The notes under the pieces are model-generated. The model searched no databases, had not been told where the DNA came from, and was given only the letters and a program-made list of their open reading frames with translations. A stretch of DNA of 64,000 nt from Paragyromitra xinjiangensis (lineage: Eukaryota > Ascomycota > Pezizomycetes > Pezizales > Discinaceae): NCBI GenBank assembly GCA_038503065.1, contig JBCAMK010000015.1, positions 434,001-498,000 of the forward strand, written 5' to 3'. The position numbers and the translations under genes are program-made. Positions 46,633 through 59,854 of this stretch are shown one piece after another. The stretch's first letter is position 1; every line of letters starts with the position of its first letter.

Positions 46633-49600
46633 ATGCGACCCAACGCGCGCAACCGTGCAACAGCTCCAAGGCTCAACTTGAGCTCCCCCCCAGTCCCTGC
46701 CGGTTTTGCAGTTGAGCAGCCAACCCAGGAGGAACTACAACTGCGTGAAACCATCGCAACTGCTCGTGGAGTTCGGGTCATTGAATCTGCTTGGCCGGCC
46801 CAACCTGCCCGCCAAACATACATAGCACCAATGCCTGGGCGTGGAAATTATAATTCTCGTGGAGGGGGTGGCCGCCACCCCGCGGGGAATACAAAAAATC
46901 GCTTTGTGAGCTCATCCGGGCTTGGACAAGGTGAAGGTCCATCCAACTACCCGCCTCCCAAACCGCTAGGACAAGCACTAGGAACGGTGGCAGCGGTTAA
47001 TGCTGTGGGTAAAGGGCGTGGGATGGTAAACAGCGTCCTACCTCGAACAGTTCCCTTGCTCTATTCCCTGCCTACGGATGCTGAACGTGTTGCTACCCAG
47101 GAAGCACGTAGGCAGGAAAAGGTTGAAATACGCAACGCCAAACGTGAAGAGAAGAGGAACAGAAACCTCATTAGAAATGGCTATGCAGTTGTAGGAAGCT
47201 CTGGCTCAACCCTCAACATCGCCAACGAACCTGCCGAGCGCGTTGGGCTAGGAGAAACTGGAGGTACACCAAACCACCATAGCGGATCCAGTTGGTCTTC
47301 TCAATCTTCTTCACCACCACCACCACCACCTTCTCCTCCTTCTCTCCCACCACAACCCCCCCCTATTTCTTTTCAGGCCCAACAGCAGCTCAATTTCATG
47401 TCAAACGACTGGAGAACTTGGCCTGAGATCTCTGTTAAAGTGGGCCCCGGCCTACCACTAAAATATACAACATGGGATATGTATCTCTTGTTTGCGGACT
47501 ACGGTGCAGTTGAGTCCATAGAGCTATTTGAGAACAAGAGAGGTACTAGGGATGGGAATGCAAGGGTTAAGTTCAGGTATAGATCCCTCCTAGCTTCTAC
47601 TTTAAGACTATACTTTCTTAACCGGAAAATATTAAATTTATCCCCAACTAATGAATGCTGGATATGGCATAGTCGCGTTTTCGAGCCGTTCTGGAATAGG
47701 CCGTTTATTACCTACCTCTGGGACAACACCCAGTGCAGGCTTTCAACGAGTCTTGAAGCCCCACGGCGCAAGTTCGTGATTGCTAGCCCAGTCAATAAAA
47801 ACAAGAACTATCCGGAAAAATTTGTCAGATTATCCTACTTTTCTATCCCTCTAGCTCTAATCTTTTGCTAATAAATCTAAGGTATAGGCTTTTAAACCTA
47901 AGGAAATGGACTTTGGGTTTATGATCGAACAGAACTCCATGGTAGCGATGTACACAACCGATGAGACAGATGATATTACTTTCGAGGTGAACCTTTACCG
48001 CAAACAAATTGACGTGACCTTCAACATATATCTCGCCAAGGAGGAGATCCCTCCTGGTTCGGAACTATTACCGAGCCCCGACGAAGGGGAGGTTCAAGCT
48101 GAGAACCCGGAACCAGAGCAAGCGGGAAGACGAGAGAGCTATCGGTTCCGAATCCCTTTTGCTCGTCTTAGCCAACTTATGGAACAAGGCCCACTTATAT
48201 CAGAGAAAGATCGAGTTTTCCTTATTTCTCTTCCATCTCCCCCGCTCTTCTGGAGGAAATTGAATAATGTCGCGAATTCTCATGACCATGCAGCAAACTT
48301 TTGGACAATCTGGGATATGTGGTTTCGCCAGACTGGCATTGCTTTCGATCCCCTTCGGAGATCAAAGCTACCCATTTCTTTAAGGCAGCCTCTCCCCATC
48401 ATTGATACCGGTTTGTGGCCCAAAAACGAACTATTAATGTTATAGCAAACTTGACTAACAAACTCAGGGCGTTGGACTACTTATCGCTTCAAATTCGCGC
48501 TGGAGCCCCACCAAATCGGCCCCTTCGAGGAAATGATCTCAGCACTAAAAGACTTCAATGTAAATACCAAGATGTGCGATGAACTTAGGGTTATTCACGA
48601 AAAGCCTGAACCAATCTGGGGTAGTATTGATGTGGTGAAGACTTCAGAGTTTACCAATTCATTTTCTGATCTTTCGGAAGCATTGATACCGCTTCTCCTA
48701 TTTCCAACCCGGTATCAGCTTGAAGTCTGCATCTCACAGGGCTTTTTGAACGAGTACAATATCACACCCGAATTTATTGATCACCTCGCTGAGCTCCCAC
48801 CAGCCCGGGCCGTTTCTCTCCTCGAGCACGTCGCGGAGAAGAAGATCCGCGTCTATAATCCTATGGATATTTTCAACTTGGGCGGCTTCGCGGAGGGCAC
48901 AGCGGCTTTGAAGAAGAAAAAAGCTATGCCAGTTTACTGCCAACTTGTTAGGAAGGCCACCGTTACGCCGTCCACGGTTTATTACACCACACCCACCGCG
49001 GAAACTTCTAATCGAGTTATAAGGCACTATTCTGAGCATTCAGATAGATTCTTAAGGGTCCAGTTCATGGACGAAAACGAGGTATAAATGCCTAGCCCAA
49101 TCGATTGATTACAGAATATTAACTCCAACAAAGGGTAGGATAAATTCGACCGACAAAAAAACAATGCATGAAGTCTTTTCACGAATAATGACCGCTATGG
49201 AGAGTGGCATCGAGATCGGAGATAGGCATTTTGAGTTTCTTGCATTCGGAAACTCACAGGTTCGTGAGCATGGGGCGTATTTCTTTGCCTCCACTGATCA
49301 CATTTCTGCTGCGGACATCCGTGCTTGGATGGGGGATTTCAGGGATATTAGGGTTGTCGCGAAACACGCCGCTCGGCTCGGTCAGTGTTACTGTGAGTTT
49401 CTGATCTTTCCCTCGAAGGTGAATTATCCTAATCATCATTATTATAGCAACCACTCGTGCTATCCGCGGTGTCCGAGTTGATGTTCAAGAGATTGATGAT
49501 ATCAAGTATCCTGACAACGAATACTGCTTTTCAGATGGAGTTGGCAAAATCTCTGATTTTCTTTGCCGCATAATCGTCATGGAACTCGAGCTACCGGAGG

Positions 49601-51812
49601 ACCAGCCCCCACCTTCATGTGTTCAGTTTCGACTTGGTGGCTGTAAGGGAGTGATGGCGGTATGGCCTGATGCTAAAATGCGAGAAGTTTTTATTCGCCC
49701 GAGTCAACGAAAATTCCAGGCCACGCACAACATCCTTGAAGTTATCCGTACTTCCAAGTTTGCGGGCGCGGCTCTGAATCGGCAGCTTATAATTGTTCTG
49801 TCGTCGCTCGGCACTGCTGATAACGTTTTCGTCTTAAAATTGACTGAGATGTTGGCAAATTTGCAGGATGCTATGCACGACCCAGCGGTTGCATTGTCAT
49901 GTCTTTGCAAGACTATCGATGCGAACCAGTTCACACTTGCTCTTGCAGCGATGGTTCGTGACAAGTTCATGGATTTTCGTGAGCCTTTCGTTATGTCTCT
50001 TCTAGGGTTATGGCGTGCATGGTCAATCAAGTATCTCAAAGAGAAGGCAAGGATAACCATCGACAAAGGGGCTTTTCTCCTCGGGGTTGTTGACGAAACT
50101 GGAAGATTGAAGGGTCACTACGAGGAGGAAGAAGAGGAGGGTGGTGATACTGCAAAGGGAAAGAAAACAACTCCTCCTGGGCTTCCAGAAATATTCCTTC
50201 AAATAGACGATCCGGACAGCCCGGGCGAATTCAAGGTAATTACAGGACTCTGTATCATAGCACGCAATCCCTCTCTTCACCCAGGGGACATTCGCACCGT
50301 GCAAGCGGTGGATGTGCCGGAGTTAAGGCACCTTCGGAATGTCGTCGTGTTCCCGAACAAAGGAGACCGCGACCTTGCAAGCATGTTGTCAGGAGGAGAT
50401 TTGGATGGAGATGACTACATCGTTATTTGGGACCCCGAGTTGACTTTCGGGGTTACCAATCATAAACCGATGGACTACTCGCCTTTAGAACCCCGTACTT
50501 TGGACCGTGATGTTACAGTCCAAGATATTACTAAATTTTTCGTCAACTATATGAGGAATGATAAGTTGGGAACCATCGCGAATGCACATCTTGCTTGGGC
50601 GGATAGCCTCGAGGAAGGCGTAAAATCTGACCAATGTAAGTTTCTTCCCATACTTAGGGCAATGGGATATATTAACACATCACAGGTTTCCGACTCGCCG
50701 CTCTACATTCTGATGCCGTTGATTACGTTAAAACGGGAGAACCAGCGGAGATGCCCCGCGACCTCCGCCCGAGAAAATATCCTCACTTTATGGAGAAGGA
50801 ACCGGACAAAACCTACCAGTCCCACAAAATCCTTGGGAGACTTTACGACATGGTTGTGAAAATCGACTTCGTTCCTTCCTACGAGCTTAAGTTCGATGAT
50901 CGTATCCTCGATGCTTACGTTCTCAACGAAGATTCGCTCGCAGCAGCAAGAGCAATAAAGACCGAGTACGATGCAGCTTTGCATCGTATCATGGCTCAGC
51001 ACGATATCCGCACAGAGTTCGAAGTGTGCTCTACTTTTGTGATGCATCATTCGACGGCTGCGAAGGATTACAAGTTTCATGAGGAAATTGCTAGCATCAG
51101 GGATGGTTTGAGGGATTCCTTCCGGAAGATGGTCGTCGAGAAGGTTGGAGACAGGGATGAAGAGAAGTTGGGACCTTTCATCGCGGCGATGTATACGGTC
51201 ACCAAGCAGGAACTAGATGCGGCGCTACAATCTCAGGAGATCAAAAAAACCAAAGGAAAGGATTCGGCGGAGCTCACTTCAAAAGACATCGAGGAGATGC
51301 CGCTTATCTCATTCCCCTGGTTGTTCCCAGAAATCCTCGGCAGACTTGCTAATCGCGAATACCCCTTCACAAACCTTGATAATGCACACGATGGAAGTTT
51401 CAGGCAATATGAGTATGAACATGTGATCATCCCGGATACCAAACGTGGCGCTACGCGTAAGACAGGGGTCAACGACACCAAAAATTATAGTTACTTTGAG
51501 AATGAAGTCTATGACTTCGAGCGAGATGATTATACAGCTGCGGATGATCTTGCCGGCCTGAGAATCGAGCCAGCGTGTGAAGATCCGGAAAACAGCAGCG
51601 AGGCCTACACCTGCTTCGACTACAACAAACAAGATCAACAGAATCCCGACTGCAGAATAATCGGGGAAGGTGTCACCAAAAAAGAGAATCACCAAAACAG
51701 CAGCAACGGCGAGGCTTCTGATAGCAGAAATATCCATGACGACGACGGAGAAGGACTGTCGTTCTGCGAGCAACTATTCAGGGATATGGGCCCAGGAAGC
51801 GGGGTCTTTTAG
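46633..51812 (+). CDS. Cellular RNA-dependent RNA polymerase (silencing)
   Basis: RdRP of the eukaryotic RNA-silencing family (QDE-1/SAD-1/Rdp1 relatives), making dsRNA for Dicer. Exons are 46633-47823, 47888-48410, 48468-49081, 49139-49392, 49448-50635 and 50686-51812. The N-terminus is disordered with a poly-Pro run. An RRM-like segment follows (ISVKVGPGLPLKYTTWDMY...), then RdRP motifs FEFLAFGNSQVREHG, CYSTTRAIRG, FSDGVGKIS, VVFPNKGDRDLASM and the catalytic loop SGGDLDGDDY (50388-50417) with all three Asp, then LAALHSDAVDYVKTG. Summed exons are 3n+1. The extra base is placed at a run of seven A (49155-49161) in exon 4, which shifts the frame to a TGA just downstream. This is either a sequence/assembly error or a real inactivating insertion. 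Confidence 0.9.
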
Positions 51813-52521
51813 GAGGTGGATGGAGGTGAGGGTGGGGAGATGAGGGTGTTTACGGTGAAGGCGATGGTAAACAAAAGTTGATGAAAATGAAGAAAAGGCG
51901 AGTTATTGGGGATGTGTTCGGCAAGGGTCATTTACCACGGCTTTCGACTTGGTTTCATACCATTTACTTTTTCTATTATCTCTTGCCTCTCATTATTTCT
52001 GTCTCTCGTCCTAGCGTTTATTTCTTTTGATGAGGTTCCTGGGCTTGATGGATCTCGGCCTACCAGATAAACGAAAGGTAGGCAAGTTATGGGGGGAAGT
52101 GAGCTCGAGTACGTATGCCATTCGTTCAATAGCGCGGGCGTCGGATTCCGTTTTCCTATCAGTCTTGCTTTTGTAGTAGCTTTTGATCTCAATAAAAAAA
52201 AAACCACTTTAAACCTACGTCCTTGTATCGATCTGGGTTTTTTCACAACCAGGGTTTTGCTTTTCGATAAGTAAAACTAAAATTTACTAAAACTCATGTG
52301 AAAAAAAGATGAGGATGAAAACGAAGAAAAAAACAGAAAAAAGAAATGACAGGATACATTCGACATCTAATCTATAGACGGTTCAATTTCGCTGTTTGAA
52401 TGTCTACCGTAATACTCCCAGCATTATATTTGCCGTATTAACTGCCCCAACCCACTATGCACCAACCGAGTAACAAGTTTACATCGATTTTTTTCCCCAC
52501 TCACTCTGGTAGATATGTGGC
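51813..52521. other. Intergenic, convergent RdRP/TSA1 3' ends
   Basis: A 709-bp spacer between converging genes. It contains A-rich runs (52193-52203, 52301-52345) but no recognisable gene. Confidence 0.5.
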
Positions 52522-53707
52522 TTAACCATGGATCTTGGTAAAGTACTCCTTGGACTCCTTAGGATTGGCCTTGATGGTCTCCGCACCAGTGTTCCAGTTG
52601 GCGGGACATACTTCGCCATACTATATCATTGTAGATAGCCTTAGTACCAAGCTTAAAACTAGAACGAAGCTGGAAAGCATACCTTCTCTGTAAATTGGAA
52701 CGCGTCTACCAAACGAATAGTCTCATCAACGGAACGTCCAACAGGTAAGTCATTAATAGTAATCTATAATAACCAAATTGTAAGTACGAACCCGTCCCAT
52801 TCCAGCCGGCGCAGTAAAGCGAGGATTAGTGTACACACCTGGCGAATGGTTCCCTTGGGGTCAATGATGAAAAGACCACGAAGGGCGACACCTTCCTCTT
52901 CGATCAGAACACCATAGTCTTTCGCCAGTTTGTGGTTCTTGTCACTATAAAGGGGAATGTTGACGCTTCCAAGACCTCCGTCCTTGCGTGCAGTTGAGGC
53001 CCAAGAGAGAAGGCTGCAGGAGAATGTAGTTCGTTAGCAACATAATGCATGGTTGCACGGAGATCTCCGGCAGGGTCGCCTCGGGTAAATTGAGGGAGAA
53101 AAAAGGCGAGCTGTGAAACTCACCTGTATTCAGAGTCAACGGAAGCGAAGACCACAGATGCCCCACGGTCGGCGAACTGCTTCGCGGCATCGGAGAATGC
53201 AATGATCTGTAAAGATTTATGTCAGTTAAGCTGGTTGGAAGATAACGCGTGGGCTAGATCGAATCGGAGAAAAGGGATTGGATTGGCGGACCTCAGTAGG
53301 GCTGCAGATTCAAAAGATCACAAGTCAGTTCGGTTCGGTTCCATAACGATGCTTCTTTCACGCTGCAGGGGCGGGATAGAGCTATAACTCGAAGAGAGCC
53401 AATCCCAAGTGCTGAAAACTTACCAGACAAATGTCCATGCCATAGGAATAAAAGCAAGGACGAGCCATTTGCCCTTGTAATCCTCAAGCGAGATCTCTAG
53501 AACCTCAGAATGCTGTTAGCACACATTCCTTTAGATCCATAGCAGCAAGATCTAGTTATTCGCGGATTAGAAGCTTGGGAGTAGTACGAGACCCCTGAGC
53601 TCCTGGATGAAACTAGATGGATTTTTTTGGAACTGACCTTCGAAGCTTCCGTCAACAACGGCAGTCCCCTTGAAGGAAGGAGCAGGGTGTTGAACGCGGG
53701 CAACCAT
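52522..53707 (-). CDS. TSA1: Typical 2-Cys peroxiredoxin (Tsa1-type)
   Basis: Cytosolic thioredoxin peroxidase reducing H2O2 and alkyl hydroperoxides. Exons (minus) are 53707-53638, 53496-53424, 53301-53292 (10 nt), 53206-53124, 53013-52839, 52763-52683 and 52620-52522, about 196 aa. The peroxidatic site is assembled across three exons: [11 protein letters not shown] ends exon 2, the 10-nt microexon supplies the last base of Cys plus Pro-Thr-Glu, and exon 4 continues IIAFSD. The resolving Cys is in GEVCPANW. Both eukaryotic hyperoxidation-sensitivity motifs are present (GGLG and the C-terminal YF). Length and motifs are normal for the family. The intron following the microexon has a weak donor (GTCCGC) but a good CTGAC branch and CAG acceptor. 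Confidence 0.94.
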
Positions 53708-55617
53708 GTTTATTGATCTACTGTAAGTTGAGATAGAAGGAGGATTTATTGCTTGATATGAGTGATAGCAGTGCTAGTATGTAATGGGGAGGTCGTAGGG
53801 GAAAGGAGTGAGGCGGATTTGAAGGCACGTTAGGGAGGGAAGGAGGGCATGGGCTGATATAAGTACCAGTGAGGTTTCCACGAACACAGCAGAAGCCTCC
53901 CAGGCACAACTGATGCCTGTGCGCTAACAAGTATGCATACGGCATTTTTCCCAAAGCAAAGCGTGGGAAGTAAAAAAAGTAAAAAAAGGTAATTGAAACG
54001 GGCCGAGAAATCGTCAACCCGGGATAGACTCATACACGATACAACAGCTTCATTGTATCACTCAGCAACAACTACAAAAGGAAATTCTAGGCTTTCGATG
54101 GATCTGGATTCGAGGTGCCTGAGATAATCATATTTCGAATTATCTGGAATAAGTCGATGACTTTACTCTACATGTCTAGTGAATAAACAACGGAGGAATC
54201 TGAGGGGAACCAATGTTTCTCGGGCTTAGATCCGGATCAATTGCCGAAAGACCCACGTTTCACGTCCCGCAAGCCCGTTTTTATAGGTATCAACAGGTGC
54301 TTCTTACCTAGCGGAATCTGATGACAGAAACTCATTGAGCTCTCATGAGCGACACCAATACGAGCAATAGCTCCTAGGGGGCCTTTATTGATTCCTGCCC
54401 GTATATACCTACTGAGTATATGATCTTCCTCTTAACGCAGGGGTCGAAGATTTCAGGGAAAAATAAAGTAAAAACTTTATCTACTTGCCACGCGCAAGAT
54501 CACCGAACTGAGACGAGTTTAAGGAGTCGGTTTCAAGTCGAGCAACACGGACACCTACGATACAAAGACTAAATGACCAAGATAAGGGGAGTCGGAGAAC
54601 GATGGCGTGAGAGAAGGCTGCCGAGATCTCACGATCTCAAGTCCAATTCGCGTAACCTTCACGAAGCTCCATCTCCCATTTTCATTTAGGCACTTAGACA
54701 GATGCGGAGAGACCCTTGACAATGGCCATTTCCCAAACACGTGAATTACTAGTTTTAGAGCTTGAGGAACGTCGGAAAGAGGTGCCTTCCAGGAATACAC
54801 ACGCACCCCAGAGCTACACTTTCTCTCGGTATCGGTTTACGCACGGGTCGCAGGGCGAATCGTACATAATGATCCCCCAGGGATTCCCAGGTTGGGAAGG
54901 GTCTCAGCAGTACAGATCGTTCGGTTCTGGTTCTTTGGAAAGTCGTTTCCACGGTTTGCAACGCAGTACTAGGTTGTTTATATCGCTTGCAGCGAGATCT
55001 GGGCCTAATGCTCTGTCTAGTTTGTGAGTCAAGAATCGAGAGTATGAATGAGCATGAGTGCCCAGTGTCTTTAGACCAGGGAAGTATGCTAGCCTAACGT
55101 TTATCTCCTATTACATATGCAGACAGGGTGGGGCGAAGAATTGCCCGAGATACAATCTTCGGATCGGAGAGGCGATTTCTCCGGAACTCAACCGCCGGGG
55201 ATGTGGGATCCCCGGAAAATTAGGGTTATCGATACATAGATGAGCGATGAGACAAAGTGATGGTGCAAATGCACTTCGGCAGCTGCTTTTAGCTGCACAG
55301 CTATCGGATAAAGTTCAATTTTGTCCTTTAACTGTCAACTGCAGAGGTTATGTTTTTTCCAAAAAAAACAAAAACCGATTGACGTTGATGCTGATTGATG
55401 TTCTCAATCAGTGGCAGAGGGAGATAGGCGGAGATAAGAACCATATCGTCGGGAACTTGCCGCGGCCCGCAGTAAATAGATAATTGCCCCGCCGAATCTA
55501 CCTTTGTACGTGATTCTACCCTCCGTCGCCGTCGCTAGTAAATTTCCTCAAAGCTCAAGTTTTATTACCTACAAGAGAAAGCCAGGATTACTGCTGCTAA
55601 ATACTGTTCTCTGCACC
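53708..55617. other. 1.9-kb intergenic region
   Basis: Divergent spacer between TSA1 and the WD40 gene, containing both promoters. One plus-strand ORF from the ATG at 54722 (about 101 codons, begins MAISQTRELLVLELEERR) has no known domain and lies in otherwise stop-rich sequence, so it is not annotated as a gene. Confidence 0.5.
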
Positions 55618-57990
55618 ATGAATTCCTCGAACGTTCACCTGTACGGATTTGACCCAGATGAGGATGACGAAATGGATTATGAGCCGTCAAATGATCACGA
55701 AGACAGTGACGAAGGTAAGGTTTAATTTCCTCAAATTTACCTTCCCGCTTATCCTGGTTCATTGAATTGCATCGGTTCATGACGTAAGTCTTATTGCAGA
55801 CTAACAAACAACCATAATGCCGTAGTAGAAGCGCTTGAACCAGAAGACGAGGACGACGACGATGACGATGATGAGGATAACGAAGATGGTAATGGAGACG
55901 CAGATGATCCTCGAATAACAGCAGCGCGAATTGCTCGGTTGCTCCAAGGAAGAGTATCTCTAAGAAACATGATTTTCAGAATCAGCAATCGCAATGGTGG
56001 TTTTGTAGAGCTTGGTGGACTTCGTCGACGGAGGAGGCTCCCAACACAGGATCCTGATGCTGACCCTGTGCCAAGTCCTGTAGGGCAGGAATTGATGAGG
56101 TCGGGTGATTTTGGAGCTGTTAGTGAACCTGATTGCCATTCGGAGTGGAGACAGATAGGGGAACATAAGCTTACACATGGTAGGATGAGTTGCAAAGCTA
56201 TGGAGCTGGCGGCGCTTCAAAGAAAACGAAAGGCTATACCTTGTCAAGGAGGCTTTTGGAAAGGGAGATTGGCAGCTATACTGGTGAGCGGGCAAGAGTA
56301 TTAAGTCAACTTATGGCACAGGTAAGTTCTACTTGGGATTTGTGTCGCTCTTAACGGATGGATTGGCTCATTTTTTGATCCATAATTCACAGTCCATGTT
56401 GCCTGACACCAAAGCCGACTTCATCATCCATTATGAAAATCGCTCCTACTCTGGCCAGTTCTCGGAAGATGGGAATTTCTTCTACAGTTGCTCTCAGGAC
56501 TTCCGAGTACGGATGTACGACACTTCGAACCCTTACGAATGGAGATACTACAAATCTGTGGATTATATTGGTGGCAGGTGGACGATCACCGATGCTTCTT
56601 TATCTCCCGATAATCGCCACCTAGCTTACAGCAGTATCACGAGTCGCGTATTCCTAGCAGATACCAACCCAGGAGATGATGGTATGATTCCTTTGGATTT
56701 TAGCCATGGGTCTGGGCGTGGTGGGAATAGGAACGCCATGGATCCTCATTACGGGGTGGGTTTTATTTTCCAAGAAATTAGATGTTTGTTCGGATCTTGT
56801 CTGATGCGGTTCACAGATCTGGTCGATTCGATTTTCTGGAGACGGTCGCGAAATAGTGGCTGGAGCGAGCGATAGTTGTCTTTACGTGTATGACATTGAG
56901 ACTCATACGCCGATACTTAGGCTTCAAGGCCATGGTGAAGATGTGAATGCGGTTTGTTACGGAGACAAAAACTCACCGCATATTCTTTACTCCGGCTCAG
57001 ACGACACAACGATCAAGGTGTGGGATAGGCGGAGCATGGCTGATGGGCGAGAAGTTGGAGTATTTACTGGTCATACAGAAGGATTGACATATGTAGATAG
57101 TAAAGGAGACGGAAGATATGTCTTATCAAACGCAAAGGATCAAACGATGAAGCTATGGGACATACGGTTGGTTATTCCGGAAGAAGCAGAGGTATCTATG
57201 TTCTACTCGAGTATCATGGCTGACCAAAGTTAGGAAAATGATGGACCCTGGTGAATTTGACCGCCTACCGGAGAAGAATTACAGCACCGGCTTTGACTAT
57301 CGTGAAGAAACGTTTGTCCCGACCTCTCCCTTTCCTAGAAAGTATAGCTTACAGTAGATCGGATAGCTACGACGGACGTCTCGTGAAGCACCCTAACGAC
57401 TGCTCGCTCGTCACCTATCGAGGCCACAGTGTCCATAGGACTCTAATCCGGTGCCATTTTTCGCCACCTACATCAACAGGGTCTCGGTATCTCTACACTG
57501 GCTCTGCAGATGGGAAGGTCCAGATCTACAATCTCGATGCGACAATAGCCGACACAATCGATGTCAATGTCGCCACGATGAACCCTAGGTCGATAGGCAA
57601 AGGGTCAAATAGTTGGCGGTCGAATAGTGACTGGGAGGATGGTACAAGGGCGCGGAAATCATGCGTGAGGGACGTTAGCTGGCATCCGAGTGCGCCAGTT
57701 TTGGCAAGTATGTTATATTCATCTGCCCTTCTGCTTTTTGCGCCTTTTCTGCTTTACAAAGAGGTATTTTGTTAACTAGATGGCAAAATACAGCTACCAG
57801 CTGGAATGGATACGGCCTAACGGCGGGAACGATAACGCTACATAGCTGGAATGGAAGGGGAAAGGAGAAACTGCTTGGGGTAGTAGGTGGAAGGGCGCGC
57901 TCAAGGAGATACAATTCTGAGATGGTACCTGAATTTTACGATTCGGACCCCGAAGAACAGGACGAGGAGGACTGCATTGCGGGAATTTAA
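55618..57990 (+). CDS. DCAF11/WDR23-like WD40 protein
   Basis: Putative CUL4-DDB1 substrate receptor of the DCAF11/WDR23/LEC14B family. Exons are 55618-55714, 55826-56118, 56184-56321, 56393-56755, 56817-57166, 57234-57311, 57355-57707 and 57794-57990 (about 622 aa). A long acidic N-terminus precedes a helical SRRLLEREIG segment and the family-typical entry to the propeller: PDTKADFIIHYENRSYSGQFS, FRVRMYDTSNPYEWRYYK. WD repeats follow, including IWSIRFSGDGREIVAGASD, LYSGSDDTTIKVWD, YVLSNAKDQTMKLWD, RGHSVHRTLIRCHFSP, YLYTGSADGKVQIYNLD and CVRDVSWHP. WD-motif Asp/Arg residues that contact DDB1 (WD(I/R)R) are present in two repeats. The intron 57312-57354 is only 43 nt and is inferred from phase and homology. 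The acidic tail ends DSDPEEQDEED. Confidence 0.88.
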
Positions 57991-58378
57991 CCTCCATCAT
58001 TTGTGCAAATTATGGCGGGGTTGACTTGGGGTTGTGTATTTTATGGGCTTTTGGTTTTTTCCTTATTTCCCTTAGTGTAGCCGAACATTAGGGTACCTCG
58101 TGGTGTTTCTTCTCAAAGCTGCAAGGGGAGCTGTTTGTTGGTTTTTCTCGGCTGTTTTGCTAGTTCTGAGTCTTTCAAATTGTAGAAATGTGCTCTACCG
58201 GCTTTACATGATCCAAACTCGGAAACCCCATGATTCTTTATTTGATGCGTTCCCATAACTCCAAGCTACCTTTTGAAAAACGTATTCATATCCATCAATC
58301 ATAAACTCGCACAACAAAAATCAGACAAAGGGTATGAAACCAAAAGCAAACACACACTCCGAACTTCAAGGCCGAAAG
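57991..58378. other. Intergenic, convergent 3' ends
   Basis: A 388-bp spacer downstream of the WD40 gene and the minus-strand hypothetical gene. T-rich, no features recognised. Confidence 0.5.
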
Positions 58379-59247
58379 TCAAGTCCCAAATTCCGAAAAT
58401 GGGCTCCTCAATACGCTTTCTCTAGAAGCCAACTTCACACCATTCCGCCAATCCGCAACTCTTGTTCTCAATCTATCTTTCGCCGGGCCTTCGAACTCAA
58501 CCTCCTCGAAATGGGCGTCCCAAATGCTAAAACTGCGCAGAAATTTATCGAGGTTTTCTCTCGTCAACGGAAGACTGCGACCACCGATCTCGACGATGGA
58601 TAACGACTGTCGTCTAGCTGGGGATGATCTGAGTTGATCCGTCAGGACACGAATATCAGACCGCTCGATTGCATTGGCGGTGGCGGTAGCTGTGGCTAGT
58701 CTGGGGGCAGCAACTCTAGGAGAACTGGGTGTTGAAGTGGCTTGTCGAGACGTGTATGGTAGAGTAGTATGTCTTTTCTGTGGAGTTTGCCTTACAGCGG
58801 TCATTGAAGGGACAGGGGCTCGAAATACCCCGGGTTGAGAGGAGATGCTGGCTTGTCGGTCTCTGTAGCAGGGGCGTATCCTTGAGTTGGAGGCTTGCTG
58901 AAGCCGAGGGTTATGAGAGAAGCTTTGTTCAGCAGGTTGGAAGGGCATCGTGAATTAATTTTTTTATTGCGGTTTAGATAAGTTTCCAGTCGTGTCACGA
59001 TGTTTGGAAATGGCAGCTCCTTAACTGCAGTACTGGCAAGGTATATTGTGATTGCGTTGGACGGGGAGGTCACGCTGTCCATATGATTATTATTGCCCGC
59101 GGGCTGTTGGCCCATAGTGGCGTAGATCCAATTACAAGATTCCGGTCTGTTTCGTGTGCGTATCACAGCGTTGAAGACGGGCGATAGGTCGTCGGCGTCT
59201 GAGAAGAAACATAGTGTTACGTGACTGAAGAATGTCCGAATAGGAGC
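58379..59247 (-). CDS. Hypothetical protein, splice model unresolved
   Basis: Two overlapping minus-strand open frames look like exons of one gene. The 5' part (from at most 59247, first ATG 59115) reads HVTLCFFSDADDLSPVF...IYLASTAVKELPFPNIVTRLETYL, well-formed mixed strand/helix sequence. The 3' part (to the stop at 58379) reads RRQSLSIVEIGGRSLPLTRENLDKFL, then SFSIWDAHFEEVEF, also protein-like. A GTATTT donor at 58828 leaves phase 2, and several downstream CAG/TAG acceptors restore the 3' frame. I cannot choose among them. The upstream boundary is an in-frame TGA (59250-59248), so a further 5' exon is possible. No family is recognised. Confidence 0.5.
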
Positions 59248-59854
59248 TCAAACTCTAATTTTAGTCCTTTCCAAGATAGCCGTTTGTCGAAAAAAGAAAA
59301 CTTTGGTATGTATCAACTTCACTGGACTTCATCACTGGAGAGCTGCCACTCATCTGCTTGGCGACGTTGATCTTTATGTGTAAACGTGCAAGTGTGCACG
59401 AGTGATCTCCTATGATTAGCGAGAACGTGTTGCGGAAAGGTTAGGCGGAATTTGCCAGAGAAGCAGGTACTGGGCCAGAGGGTTCGGACATTCTACGCAA
59501 AGCTCCAGCTGCAAAACGGCAAGCCGTGTCGTCAAATGTAACGGCGATCTTCAATTACGAGGCTCTAAGCGAGATGGCAGTAGCTGTGAGTGGCAAGGCT
59601 GTTGCCGCGATGAGTAAGTCGAGCCCCAGCTTTATCTACCTATCTCACGAGCCTCTTTTCGCGTCTTAAACCAACGATTATGCCCCGTATCATGGCTCAG
59701 CGATAGAAGAATCGATAACCGATTATCGTATACTCTTTTGTAAGCTTCCACTTCATAGAATTATATCTTTAGGCTCTCCATGCGTAATTAATGGAGAGCT
59801 CTTTTCCCCTTTGTAGTCTGGATAGCTCACACGCGACTAGGAACATCCAACTTC
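59248..59854. promoter_or_regulatory. Divergent spacer upstream of ATG29
   Basis: About 600 bp between the minus-strand hypothetical gene and the ATG29 start codon. It should hold the ATG29 promoter and 5' UTR. No additional exon is supported. Confidence 0.45.

Noticed and set aside
54722..55027. ATG ORF of about 101 codons between TSA1 and the WD40 gene
   Set aside because: No family features and no supporting splice or context evidence.
55791..56195. Serine-rich minus-strand frame opposite the WD40 gene
   Set aside because: Antisense of the acidic GA(T/C)-repeat coding region, which yields poly-Ser automatically.
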